A stretch of 64,000 nucleotides of DNA, from NCBI RefSeq assembly GCF_014203235.1, contig NZ_JACHIN010000001.1, positions 372,001 through 436,000 on the forward strand. Reading direction: 5' to 3'. This document shows, in pieces, positions 51,732 to 62,633 of the stretch. The position numbers and the translations under genes are program-made. The notes beneath the pieces are model-generated. The model worked only from the letters and a program-made list of their open reading frames with translations, had not been told where the DNA came from and did no database searches. This DNA is from Nonomuraea endophytica (GTDB lineage: Bacteria > Actinomycetota > Actinomycetes > Streptosporangiales > Streptosporangiaceae). Positions within the stretch are counted from its first letter, which is position 1, and every line of letters starts with the position of its first letter.

Positions 51732-53165
51732 TTGCTGATACTCACGGCCATTGGTGTATTAGCCGTCATTTCCGGGTTGGCACTGAGCGCGCGCTCCCTT
51801 CCCCGCGCCAACCTGGAACGCTTCGCCCAACGGCACCGGCTGACGATCACGCCCTACAACGGCGACAACACGATCGCCTACCTACGCGCGGTCCGCTCGT
51901 GGCGAGGCGCGGGACTGGCCGCGGGCGGCGCCCTCTCGCTTTTCTTCCTGGGAAATCTGAATTTCCCCTTTTTGCTGTACGGCTGGCTCGCCGGCGTGCT
52001 CGTCTCCGAGATCCAGCTCGCCGCCACCCGGCCTCGATTCTTCGGTGAACGGCTCCGCCTCACGCCGCGGGCGCTCACGGTCGGCTGGCGGCTGTCGGCG
52101 CTCCTGTGCTGGGGCGTCATCGCGGTGCTCGTGGTCCGCTCGTTCACCCGGGAGACGGCGGTGCCAGAACGGCTCTGGGTGGCGATTCCGGCTCTCGTGC
52201 TGCTGGCCGTCCATCTGGTGCTGAGGGACCTGCACCGGCGTGCGGTGCCCGCGGGGACCAGCGACCTGGTCGGCGCCGAGTTCGCCGCCCGGATCAGCTC
52301 GGCCAGGACGCTGATGGCGTTCGGGATCGCGGCGGCGCTCTGGCCGGCTTTCGGCTTCATCTCCGCCGAGCTGCCGACGCCCGTGCGGCCGGTGCCGCTC
52401 ACCCTGGTCGCGGGGCCTGTGCAGTTCGCCAAAACCGTGAGCGACCCCGTCAGATGGGCGCTCTATCCAGTGCCTCCCGACCGGGAAACGACGTTCGCCG
52501 AGGCCGACACGCGCGGACCCCTCGCCCTCAGCGGTGACGGCCTCCACGTGATCTACCGGCAGCTCGGCACGGGCAGGCTCGTCCACCGCGACCTGCGCAA
52601 GAGTGACGTCCGTGAGGTCCCGGGCACCGGCGAGATCCTGCTCTCCCACGACGGCGCCTACGCCACGGTCGGCGCCACGCTCGTCCACACGCCCACCGGA
52701 TCGGCCACGCCCCTGCCCGGCGTTGCCCGCGTGATCGGCATCGGCGGCGGCCGGATCGTCGCCACCACCGGCCCCCGCACCCTGCCGGGCGCGCCTGCGA
52801 CCGAGCTCGTCACCTTCGACCCGCAGGGCAAGGTCGTGTCCCGCGCGCCCTTCGACCCCTCCCTCGACGTACGGCTCTCGCCCGACGGCAAGACGCTCGC
52901 CGTCGTCACCTCCGCCGACGTGCTGACCATGGACCCGGCCACCGCGAAGGTGCTGACCCGCGAGCCGCTGCAACTCCCCGGCCCCAGCTACGAGCGCGAC
53001 CTGCTGGGCTGGTCCGCGGACGGCCGGCTACTGCTGCTGCGCGCCGACCTGGAGAAGACCGACGCGTCCGGCCACTACCTGATCGACCCGGGGACCGGCA
53101 CGGCGCGGCGCCTGGTGGACTGGCCGGATCCCGGCCGGCCCGTGGTCGTGGGGAGGGTCACGTGA
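51732..53165 (+). CDS. Membrane protein with C-terminal beta-propeller-like sensor region
   Basis: A 477-aa protein of unknown function. The N-terminal 240 residues contain about six hydrophobic helices with a basic loop (RANLERFAQRHRLTITPYNG). The C-terminal half looks like PD40/WD40-type strands (LALSGDGLHVIYRQLG, ILLSHDGAYATVGATLVHT, VRLSPDGKTLAVVTSADVL, LLGWSADGRLLLLRAD). TTG 51732 is the most upstream plausible start and has no good ribosome-binding site. Its stop overlaps the GTG of the next gene (GTGA), which also has a propeller-like region; the two probably work together. Confidence 0.65.
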   Translation: MLILTAIGVLAVISGLALSARSLPRANLERFAQRHRLTITPYNGDNTIAYLRAVRSWRGAGLAAGGALSLFFLGNLNFPFLLYGWLAGVLVSEIQLAATRPRFFGERLRLTPRALTVGWRLSALLCWGVIAVLVVRSFTRETAVPERLWVAIPALVLLAVHLVLRDLHRRAVPAGTSDLVGAEFAARISSARTLMAFGIAAALWPAFGFISAELPTPVRPVPLTLVAGPVQFAKTVSDPVRWALYPVPPDRETTFAEADTRGPLALSGDGLHVIYRQLGTGRLVHRDLRKSDVREVPGTGEILLSHDGAYATVGATLVHTPTGSATPLPGVARVIGIGGGRIVATTGPRTLPGAPATELVTFDPQGKVVSRAPFDPSLDVRLSPDGKTLAVVTSADVLTMDPATAKVLTREPLQLPGPSYERDLLGWSADGRLLLLRADLEKTDASGHYLIDPGTGTARRLVDWPDPGRPVVVGRVT

Positions 53166-54091
53166 TCCGCAGAGGTCTGGCCGCCGGTGTGCTCGTGATC
53201 GCGGCGTGGGTCACGCTGCCCCTGTGGCAGCAGGAAGCCGGCCTTCCCCTGGCGAAGGGCATGCCCGGCAGCACCGCTTCACTGCCTCCGGCCACCGAAC
53301 TCAGGGGCCCGGCCCCGGCGCCCATCCGCTACGCGTACCAGCCGGAATGCCCCGACCAGAGCGGCCCCTGCCTGCAATGGCATCTGGTCTCCACGCGCGG
53401 CGAGCAGTGGTGGCTGCCCGGCGCGAGCGCGCAGGACACGTTCGTGCTCAGCGACGACGGCACCCGCGCCACCTACCCGCGTGGCAAGGGGCTGGTCCTG
53501 CACGACTTGATGACCGGCGAGGTCACGCCGCTGTCCGTCAAGGGCGAGGAGCCGATCTTCTCCCTCGACGGCCGCCACCTGGCCGCCGGGCGCGAGGTCG
53601 CCGATCTGGCCACGGGGCGCGTACACCGGCTGAACGGCGTGGCACGAGCCTGGACCTCCAGAGGCGTGATCACCTCCACGCTGAAACCCGACGACCACAC
53701 ACCGGGCCAGGTCAACGTCACGTTCTTCACCGTCAGCTCGCCCGAGGGCAAGAGGCTGAGCAGGTTCACCGCCCCCGGCGACCTGTCCTCCGACGGCGTC
53801 CTGTCACCCTCGGGCCGCCAGTTCGCCACGTTGACCAGGGAGGTGACGCCCACGTCCGTGACCACCACGAGCATCCTGATCAGCAGGGAGCGCGCCGTCA
53901 CCCCGCGCCTGCCCGCGGGCTGGACGATCACCACGATCCTGCGCTGGACCGGCGAGGACACCCTCCTCGTACGGCTGCGCGGCCCCGTGAACCGCGTCGC
54001 CTACACCGTCGTCGACCTGACCACCGGCCGCCCGCTCCCCGGAGGCGTCGAGGAGCGGGGGCTGTCAACGGTCATCGGCCGCCTGGACTAG
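53162..54091 (+). CDS. Membrane-anchored beta-propeller-like protein
   Basis: A 309-aa protein of unknown function. One N-terminal hydrophobic segment (about 4-20; anchor or signal) precedes a region of strand repeats (FVLSDDGTRATYPRGKGLVLHDL, EPIFSLDGRHLAAGREVADLATGRVHRL, VLSPSGRQFATLTREVTP). Two cysteines in YQPECPDQSGPCLQWH may form a disulfide outside the cell. It starts with GTG overlapping the previous stop, so the pair is an operon. Its end overlaps the convergent deacetylase stop by 4 bases. Confidence 0.62.
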   Translation: MIRRGLAAGVLVIAAWVTLPLWQQEAGLPLAKGMPGSTASLPPATELRGPAPAPIRYAYQPECPDQSGPCLQWHLVSTRGEQWWLPGASAQDTFVLSDDGTRATYPRGKGLVLHDLMTGEVTPLSVKGEEPIFSLDGRHLAAGREVADLATGRVHRLNGVARAWTSRGVITSTLKPDDHTPGQVNVTFFTVSSPEGKRLSRFTAPGDLSSDGVLSPSGRQFATLTREVTPTSVTTTSILISRERAVTPRLPAGWTITTILRWTGEDTLLVRLRGPVNRVAYTVVDLTTGRPLPGGVEERGLSTVIGRLD

Positions 54092-55113
54092 TACGGCAGC
54101 GCCCGCGCGGTGAAGTTCTTGCGCAGGAACGGCGCCTTGAACTTGGGGAAGGCCACGGTCTCGGCGTCACCGTCGGAGGTGAAGCGCATGTCCGGGTTGT
54201 TCTTGAGCCAGTCCAGCCAGGCCGTCGAGCAGAACTGGGAGCAGTCGCCCTTCTTGTCCATCGCCTTGATCCGCGGGATCCCGAGCGGGTCGAACGTCCT
54301 GGTGTAGGGCGCCGGCGCGGGCGTGTACCCGGCCAGGAAGACGCCGCTGTGGTTGTAGGCCCCTTCGCTGCCCTTGCCGCGCAGCGCCCACTCCTTCTTG
54401 CGCGGCTGGCTCCCGTACGGCAGGGCCAGCGTCACCGGGTCCTGCGAGGCGAGGGAGTGGACCTGCTGCCGGATGGCGGCGATCTGCTCGGCCACCTCCT
54501 TCTGCGAGCGGGTGCCGAGGTTGACGTGGTCGCGCGTGTGGTTGCCGATGTCGAAGCCGTTGTCCTTGAGCCAGAGCAGCGTCTGCGCCTGCTCCTCCTT
54601 CAGCGACTTGCCGAACATGTCGCGGGTGACGTAGAAGGTCGCGACGGGGCGGAAGCCGGGGTTCTTCGCGGCCACGTCCTGCAGGATGGCGACCGCCGTG
54701 TCGGCCCTGGGGACGCCGAGGTCGTCCAGGGCGAGCTGGGAGGGCGAGGAGTCGTCGAAGGTGAGCACCACGGGGTGCTTGCCGGCGGGGATGCCGATCT
54801 TCCCGGTCACGTACTCGGCCGCGGTGATCGGCACGTAGCCGTCGCGCACCAGCCGTTCCAGGTCGGCGCGGAACTTCTCCGGCGTCCTGTCGTCGTCGGA
54901 GCCGGGATTCTTCACGATCCGGTGGTACATGAGCACCGGGACCTGTCCCAGTTCGTTGGCCTTGACCTTGGCCGCGGCGGCGGCCTTGGCCTGCTTGGCC
55001 TGCTGCACCTTCATGGCGGCGTCGGCTTTGCTGACCGTCTGCACGGCCGGCTGCGAGCCGCATCCGCCGACGATCGCGCCCACCGCGACCAACCCGAGAA
55101 CACCCAGACGCAT
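54088..55113 (-). CDS. Polysaccharide deacetylase (NodB/CE4) lipoprotein
   Basis: A 341-aa cell-surface enzyme. The lipoprotein signal MRLGVLGLVAVGAIVGGCG has lipobox VGGC (Cys 18), and an Ala/Lys/Gln-rich helical linker runs to about residue 52. The NodB domain begins PVLMYHRIVKNP (about 59), has the catalytic base motif TFDD (118-121) and the metal His pair in NHTRDH (192, 196), and LALPYGS. The substrate is probably N-acetylated cell-wall glycan or teichoic-acid-like polymer. Two 10-11-base direct repeats (CCGGAACCACT, CCGGAACACT) at 55172-55192 lie upstream and might be regulatory. Confidence 0.88.
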   Translation of the reverse strand: MRLGVLGLVAVGAIVGGCGSQPAVQTVSKADAAMKVQQAKQAKAAAAAKVKANELGQVPVLMYHRIVKNPGSDDDRTPEKFRADLERLVRDGYVPITAAEYVTGKIGIPAGKHPVVLTFDDSSPSQLALDDLGVPRADTAVAILQDVAAKNPGFRPVATFYVTRDMFGKSLKEEQAQTLLWLKDNGFDIGNHTRDHVNLGTRSQKEVAEQIAAIRQQVHSLASQDPVTLALPYGSQPRKKEWALRGKGSEGAYNHSGVFLAGYTPAPAPYTRTFDPLGIPRIKAMDKKGDCSQFCSTAWLDWLKNNPDMRFTSDGDAETVAFPKFKAPFLRKNFTARALPY

Positions 55114-55156
55114 CGGGAACCTCCCTCATGACGCGATCGTCAATTACGCCCTGTGA

Positions 55157-57505
<2,349 letters not shown>

Positions 57506-57515
57506 GCGACATCGG

Positions 57516-57546
57516 AAGGGCGGTGGGCTCCGGCTCGCCGCCCTTT
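57516..57546. terminator. Terminator between icd and the DUF3017 gene
   Basis: AAGGGCGG (57516-57523) pairs with CCGCCCTT (57538-57545), followed by TTGTC on the plus strand. It lies between two convergent stops at 57505 and 57548 and may serve both directions. Confidence 0.65.
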
Positions 57547-57547
57547 G

Positions 57548-57847
57548 TCATCCTCCCCCGAGGAGCTGGAGCACGGCGGGCTTGAGCACGCTGCCGTATT
57601 CCAGGAACATCGCGACGGCCACCAGGCCCACGCCGATTCCCCCGTAGACCACCATGTCCGTCTTCCTCGTCCGGATCGCCATGAGCCCGCCGTACCCGGC
57701 GAAGCGCAGGGCGGCGGCGACCATCAGCACGGCGCCGAGCGCGAACGCGCCCCACTCGCCGTCCACGAAGAAGATCGCGAGCATGGCGAGAGCCGCTCCC
57801 GCCAGCACCAGCGGAAACGGCCCCCACTTCAGATCATCGTTCGTCAA
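57548..57847 (-). CDS. DUF3017-like small membrane protein
   Basis: A 99-aa protein with three hydrophobic helices (about 9-26, 34-52, 67-84): WGPFPLVLAGAALAMLAIFFVDGEWGAFALGAVLMVAAALRFAGYGGLMAIRTRKTDMVVYGGIGVGL. It resembles DUF3017 proteins, which lie near folD and mdh in Streptomyces. TTG 57847 is chosen: GGAAG precedes it and it overlaps the citrate synthase 3' end by 14 bases, giving coupled translation. A GTG 13 codons upstream would lie deeper in that gene. Function unknown. Confidence 0.68.
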   Translation of the reverse strand: MTNDDLKWGPFPLVLAGAALAMLAIFFVDGEWGAFALGAVLMVAAALRFAGYGGLMAIRTRKTDMVVYGGIGVGLVAVAMFLEYGSVLKPAVLQLLGGG

Positions 57848-58946
57848 TAGGCTTCCACTTCTGGTCGCGTTCCCCGATGTACTCACTATCGGGCCGGATG
57901 AGCCGGTTGTCCGCGTGTTGCTCGATCACGTGAGCGGTCCAGCCGGACATGCGGCTGATGGAGAAGACCGGCGTGAACAGATCGGTCGGGATGCCCAGGT
58001 AGTGGTAGACCGAGGCGGCGTAGAAGTCGACGTTGGGGTAGAGGCCCTTGGTCTCGAAGACGACCTCTTCCATCTCCTTGGACATCCGGTAGAACTTCGG
58101 CTCGTCGCCGGACAGTTCCTCCGACATCCTGCGCAGGTGCGTGGCGCGCGGGTCCTCGGTCTTGTAGACGCGGTGGCCGAAGCCCATGATCTTCTCGCCG
58201 GCGGCCAGCTTGTCGCGTACGGTCTGGGCCACGCCGTCGGGCGAGATCGACTCCAGCGTCTTCATGACCTGCTCGTTGGCGCCGCCGTGCAGCGGGCCCT
58301 TCAGCGTGCCGATCGCGGCCACGATGGCCGAGTGCATGTCCGACAGCGTCGCGGCGCAGACGCGGGCGGCGAACGTCGAGGCGTTCATCGTGTGGTCGGC
58401 GTGCAGCACCAGGCAGGCGTCGAAGATCTCCGCCTCGCGCGGGGAAGGGGTACGGCCGGTCACCTGGTGCAGGAAGTTGCCGGCGATGCTCAGGGCCGGG
58501 TCGCTCTCCGGGACACCCTTGCCCGAGCGGGCGGCGTGGTAGCGGGCGACCAGCAGCGGCTGCTGGGCGGTCAGCCGGGCGGCCTTGCGCAGGTCGGCTT
58601 CCGGCTCGATCGAGTCGCGGTCGGGGTCGTCGGCGCTGGCCAGCGAGACCAGCGAGCGCAACGCCTCCATGGGCTTCTGCTTTTCGGCGATCTCCGCGAC
58701 GTTGGCGGAGACCAGCGGGCCCAGTTCGCGCCCGGCGACGAGCTCGTCACCGTAGGCCTGGAGCTCGGCGCGGTTCGGGAGCGTACCGCGCTGGAGCAGA
58801 TGGGCGGTCTCTTCGAACGTCGCTCGGCCGGCCAGATCGTGGATGTCGTATCCCCGATAGAACAGGCGGCCGGCCTTCCCGTCGATGTCGCTGAGCGCTG
58901 TGGACGCGGCTACGACGTCGGCCAGGCCTTTGGTGGGCTTGTCCAT
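57834..58946 (-). CDS. Citrate synthase (type II-short/2-methylcitrate synthase-like)
   Basis: Condenses oxaloacetate (or propionyl-CoA partner) with acetyl-CoA, 370 aa, the short Gram-positive form. Visible motifs are MDKPTKGLADVVAASTALSDIDG at the start, LFYRGYDIHDLAGRATFEETAHLL, the first catalytic His in LKGPLHGGANEQVM (about 222), the second in IMGFGHRVYKTEDPRATHL (about 262) and the late Asp in NVDFYAASVYHYLGIP (about 312). It could be citA- or prpC-like. The cycle genes mdh and icd within 12 kb favour citrate synthase proper. The 5' region holds a nested hairpin. Confidence 0.9.
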   Translation of the reverse strand: MDKPTKGLADVVAASTALSDIDGKAGRLFYRGYDIHDLAGRATFEETAHLLQRGTLPNRAELQAYGDELVAGRELGPLVSANVAEIAEKQKPMEALRSLVSLASADDPDRDSIEPEADLRKAARLTAQQPLLVARYHAARSGKGVPESDPALSIAGNFLHQVTGRTPSPREAEIFDACLVLHADHTMNASTFAARVCAATLSDMHSAIVAAIGTLKGPLHGGANEQVMKTLESISPDGVAQTVRDKLAAGEKIMGFGHRVYKTEDPRATHLRRMSEELSGDEPKFYRMSKEMEEVVFETKGLYPNVDFYAASVYHYLGIPTDLFTPVFSISRMSGWTAHVIEQHADNRLIRPDSEYIGERDQKWKPIDER

Positions 58947-58976
58947 CGTGCTCCTTGGCTCGCTCCGCTCGCGGTT

Positions 58977-59017
58977 GTGGCGGAGTTATCCGCTCTTCGC
59001 GGCGGATGTCCCGCCAC
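58977..59017. other. Nested inverted repeat upstream of citrate synthase
   Basis: Outer arms GTGGCGG (58977-58983) and CCGCCAC (59011-59017) enclose inner arms ATCCGC (58988-58993) and GCGGAT (59002-59007). On the minus strand it would lie 31-71 bases before the citrate synthase ATG, within a likely 5' leader. The rest of the 58947-59237 gap shows no gene. A second AACTGCCG motif with a ribosome-binding-like GGAGG occurs near 59190. Confidence 0.5.
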
Positions 59018-59237
59018 GAGTGTTTCCTCCGCTTATCGTCGCTGGAAGTCTACCCGTGAGCTGGCAAAACCGTCCGCAAAGGTCCAGACCAATTTCACGC
59101 TGGATTCTCCTTATGGCAAAGGCGATTCCGCATCCCCTCGTTTGGGTAAGCCGGAGCTGTAGTAATAGTTACGGCGGGCTACCCGAGGAGGAACTGCCGC
59201 CGTCTCACGCTGCGTCCGCTAACGGAAGGGAACTGCC

Positions 59238-59882
59238 GTGGAGGGGCCGTTCATACGCATCGAGGACACTGGCGAGGTCGTCCCGTTGCGCCCCGAGATC
59301 ACGACGGTCGGCAGAGGTCGCGGTGTCGACATCCGACTCACCGATCCCAGCGTGTCTCGGCTCCATGCCGAATTCGTCCGGAGAGGACCCTACCTGTACG
59401 TCGTTGACCTGGGCCTGTCCCGCAACGGCACGCGGGTGAACGGCAGGCCGATCGCCCGGAGGGTTCTCGACGACGGCGACGTCGTCTCCTTCGGCGCCGC
59501 GCGTGGCCGCATCGGCGGGGTTCCGCGCGAGGACTTCACCCCCGAGGTGGAGCTGAGAAGGGCGGCGGCACCGGAGCTGACCCGCAGAGAGGTCGACGTG
59601 CTGACCTCACTGTGCCGGCCCGCGCTGTCGGACGAGGCGTTCGTCGCACCGGCGACCGCAAGGGAGATCGCCGACGACCTGGTGGTGACCGAAGCCGCGG
59701 TCAAGCAGCACCTGCTGCGGCTGTACCAGAAGTTCAGGATCCCTGAGGGCACCAACCGGCGCACGCGGCTGGCCAACGAGGTCGTCGCGCTGGGTCTGGT
59801 CCGCCCCACCCCCGTGGTGCCGCCACAGCGGTCAGGCTCCCCCACCGAGCAACCATCGGCGGCGGGGCGCAGGGCTTCATAG
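59238..59882 (+). CDS. FHA domain protein with C-terminal LuxR-like helix-turn-helix
   Basis: A 214-aa regulator. The FHA phosphothreonine-binding domain (about 5-95) shows [23 protein letters not shown] and [10 protein letters not shown], with the Arg, Ser, His and Asn of the ligand site. A GerE/LuxR-like helix-turn-helix (about 110-190) follows: [41 protein letters not shown]. It could link Ser/Thr kinase signalling (for example the kinase at 47990) to transcription (inference). GTG 59238 has AAGGGA upstream. Its end overlaps the anmK stop by 6 bases. Confidence 0.82.
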   Translation: MEGPFIRIEDTGEVVPLRPEITTVGRGRGVDIRLTDPSVSRLHAEFVRRGPYLYVVDLGLSRNGTRVNGRPIARRVLDDGDVVSFGAARGRIGGVPREDFTPEVELRRAAAPELTRREVDVLTSLCRPALSDEAFVAPATAREIADDLVVTEAAVKQHLLRLYQKFRIPEGTNRRTRLANEVVALGLVRPTPVVPPQRSGSPTEQPSAAGRRAS

Positions 59883-61007
59883 GAATCGGATCGCTACCGG
59901 GGCTTCGGCGAGGGGTTCCGGCAGCACAAGTGGCCCGGAACCCGGCGTTATCGTGCCCAGGACGCGTGGCCCGGCTGCACCCGTGCAGCTGGGCACGGTG
60001 GCCGGCAGACCGTGCGCGGTCAGCCAGCCGAACAGCGAGAAGGCGATGGCCTCCTTCGCGTCCGAGGGCACGCCCAGCTCGTCGCTGGGCACGAGACGCG
60101 CCGTCGTGCGCGCGCGCAGCATGCCCATGAGCGTGGGGTTGCGCACGCCGCCGCCGGAGACGACGACGGTGTCGAGTTCGTGCCGCCGGATCTCGGCGGC
60201 CACGGTCTCGGCCGTGAGCGCGGTCAGCGTGGCCACGAGGTCGGGCCGCGCGATCTCGGCGCGCCCGGCCAGCGCCCGCCGCACGTACCCGGGCGTGAAC
60301 AGCTCCTTGCCCGTCGTCTTGGGCGCCGCCTTGCCGTAGTACGGCTCGGCGAGCAGCACCTCCAGCAGCCCCTCGTCCACCGTCCCCGCCGCGCCAAGCA
60401 CCCCGTCCTTGTCGTACGGCGGCGCCGCCGCGTCGATCAGCGCGCCCGCCGGCCCGGTGTCGTAGGCGATGGCCGCCCCGGCCACGGTCAGGTTGGCGAT
60501 GCCGCCGAGATTGAGCGCCCCCGAGCGGCCCTCGATCCCGCTGAGCATGAGCAGGTCGAGGTAGGACACCAGCGGCGCGCCCTGCCCACCGGCGGTCACG
60601 TCCCGCACGCGTACGTCGGAGACGACCGGCAGCCCGGTGCGCTCGGCGATCCAGGCGGGCTGGCCGAGCTGGAGCGTGCCCAGGACCTGCCCGCCGGAGA
60701 CCCAGTGGAAGAACGTCTGCCCGTGCGAGCAGATCAGGTCGGCGGGACCGGCGCTCCGGGCGGCCTCGGCGAACTCCTGGCCGATCAGCGTGTCCAGCGC
60801 GCAGACCTCTCCCATGCTCACATCGCCCAAGCTCACGTCGCCGGGCGGGAGGGCGGCGACGATGCGGGCTCTCAGGCCGCCGGGGTAGGGCCGCTCGCCG
60901 GTGGCGAGGATCGTCCCGGTGAGCAGGCCGTCCGCCATCGACCAGTCGACGATGGCGCTGTCGATCCCGTCGTGGGAAGTGCCCGACATCAACCCAAGAA
61001 CCCGCAT
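59877..61007 (-). CDS. anmK: Anhydro-N-acetylmuramic acid kinase
   Basis: Opens and phosphorylates 1,6-anhydro-MurNAc to MurNAc 6-phosphate in peptidoglycan recycling, 376 aa. It begins [21 protein letters not shown] with the ATP loop GTSHDGID (9-16). SHGQTFFHW (about 96), [27 protein letters not shown] and [17 protein letters not shown] (about 290) are further signatures. ATG 61007 follows AGGGAG at 4 bases; that site overlaps the stop of the GHL10 gene, so the two are coupled. A NagZ-like gene divergent nearby supplies the upstream step. Confidence 0.93.
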   Translation of the reverse strand: MRVLGLMSGTSHDGIDSAIVDWSMADGLLTGTILATGERPYPGGLRARIVAALPPGDVSLGDVSMGEVCALDTLIGQEFAEAARSAGPADLICSHGQTFFHWVSGGQVLGTLQLGQPAWIAERTGLPVVSDVRVRDVTAGGQGAPLVSYLDLLMLSGIEGRSGALNLGGIANLTVAGAAIAYDTGPAGALIDAAAPPYDKDGVLGAAGTVDEGLLEVLLAEPYYGKAAPKTTGKELFTPGYVRRALAGRAEIARPDLVATLTALTAETVAAEIRRHELDTVVVSGGGVRNPTLMGMLRARTTARLVPSDELGVPSDAKEAIAFSLFGWLTAHGLPATVPSCTGAAGPRVLGTITPGSGPLVLPEPLAEAPVAIRFL

Positions 61008-61015
61008 AAATCTCC

Positions 61016-62542
61016 CTAAAACACCACTCGGAAAGGATTGCTGGGCCGGGACGTCCTGCTCACCCGGTCCACCGCCACCACGTAGTAGTAGTCGCCCCGC
61101 TTGCCGTCCGGGTCGGTCCAGCGCACGATCCGGTCGCCCGGCACCACGGCCACCAGGTTGCGCGCGTCGTCGAAGGAGGTCAGCCGGGTGGCTGAGCGGA
61201 AGACCGCGAACTGGAACGGCTCGTCGCGCCCGGTCGCCACCATCTTGACCTCGACCCCGTCCCTGACCTTGCGGGCCAGCGCGAGCACCGGGCGGCTGGG
61301 CGCGCGCCCGCCAGCCAGGCGCGGCAGCAGCGGCGCCAGCGCGGGCCGCTGGTGGTGGTCGTTGACCGCGGTGGTGACGGACTTGAGGCGGTCCGCCCGG
61401 ACGTCCCCGGCGCTGAACCAGATGTCGCCGGTGATCTCCGGGTGGTTGCGGTTGAGCGTGAGGTGCTTGGACAGTTCGCCTGTCTCCTGCCACTGCGGCG
61501 CCTGGGCCGGGTCGCCCGCCTTGTACGCCGCCTGACCGATCCACAGCATGGTGCCGGTGCCCTTGGCCACGTCCGACCACCACGGCACCAGCTTGGCGTA
61601 GTCGGCCGGCGGCTGGCCGATGTACCAGTAGAGCTGCGGCGCGATGTAGTCGAGCCAGCCCTTCTTCACCCAGCCACGCGTGTCGGCGTGCAGGCCGTCG
61701 TAGGACTGGCCGCCGGCGGTGTCGGAGCCGAGCGGGTCGCTGGCCTTGTTGCGCCAGATGCCCGACGGGCTGATGCCCCAGGAGACCTCGGGCTTGGCCT
61801 GCCGTACGCGCTGCTGCATCTCCGAGACCATGAGGTCGACGTTGTCGCGCCGCCAGGAGGCCAGGTCGGGGTAGCCGGCGCCGTACTTGGCGAAGGCGGC
61901 GCTGTCGTCGAAGGCCGTGGTGTTGGTCGGGTAGAAGTAGTCGTCGAAGTGCAGGCCGTCGATGTCGTAGCGGGTGATCGCGTCGAGCATCGCGTCCTGG
62001 CAGAACTTGCGGACCTCGGGCATGCCCGGGTTGTAGTAGAGCTTGCCGCCGAACGGCAGGATCCAGTCGGGGTTCTTGCGGCCGGGGTGGTCGGGGTGGA
62101 GCTTGGCCGGGTCGGGCTGCATCGAGACCCGGTAGGGGTTGAACCACGCGTGGAAGGCCAGGCCGCGCTTGTGGGTCTCCTCGACCGCGAAGCCGAGCGG
62201 GTCGTAGCCCGGGTCCTGCCCCTGGACCCCGGTGAGCCACTCCGACCACGGCTCGAACGGCGACGGCCAGAACGCGTCCGCCGTGGGCCGGATCTGCACG
62301 AACACCGAGTTGAGCTTGCGCTCGACGGCCAGATCGAGCCAGGCCAGGTATTCGGCCTTCTGCTCCTCGACCGACAGCCCCTTCTTCGAGGGCCAGTTGA
62401 TGTTGACCACGGAGGCGATCCACATGCCGCGCATCTGACGCAACGGCGGCACGTAGTCGGCCGCGGCGAAGGCGGGCAGGGGGACGACGGAGGCTGCGGC
62501 GGCGAGGGCGAGACCCTTGAAAACGGTCCGTCTGCTGGGCAT
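61016..62542 (-). CDS. Tat-exported glycoside hydrolase-like 10 (GHL10/DUF187) protein
   Basis: A 508-aa exported protein. The Tat signal is [20 protein letters not shown] followed by a hydrophobic stretch to AFAA (about 26). The TIM-barrel GHL10 domain (about 35-370) includes [75 protein letters not shown] (Asp pair, likely catalytic) and [15 protein letters not shown]-terminal fibronectin-like domain ends NPFRVVF. The family acts on cell-wall or exopolysaccharide glycans. Co-transcription with anmK points to peptidoglycan. Confidence 0.9.
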   Translation of the reverse strand: MPSRRTVFKGLALAAAASVVPLPAFAAADYVPPLRQMRGMWIASVVNINWPSKKGLSVEEQKAEYLAWLDLAVERKLNSVFVQIRPTADAFWPSPFEPWSEWLTGVQGQDPGYDPLGFAVEETHKRGLAFHAWFNPYRVSMQPDPAKLHPDHPGRKNPDWILPFGGKLYYNPGMPEVRKFCQDAMLDAITRYDIDGLHFDDYFYPTNTTAFDDSAAFAKYGAGYPDLASWRRDNVDLMVSEMQQRVRQAKPEVSWGISPSGIWRNKASDPLGSDTAGGQSYDGLHADTRGWVKKGWLDYIAPQLYWYIGQPPADYAKLVPWWSDVAKGTGTMLWIGQAAYKAGDPAQAPQWQETGELSKHLTLNRNHPEITGDIWFSAGDVRADRLKSVTTAVNDHHQRPALAPLLPRLAGGRAPSRPVLALARKVRDGVEVKMVATGRDEPFQFAVFRSATRLTSFDDARNLVAVVPGDRIVRWTDPDGKRGDYYYVVAVDRVSRTSRPSNPFRVVF

Positions 62543-62633
62543 TTGGGGGGTGGCCTCTCGGGAAGTGGTTGTGTCTGGGGCGACGATGACAGAAAATTAC
62601 CTTCAGATCAACGATTGTGAAGGAAAATGCCGT

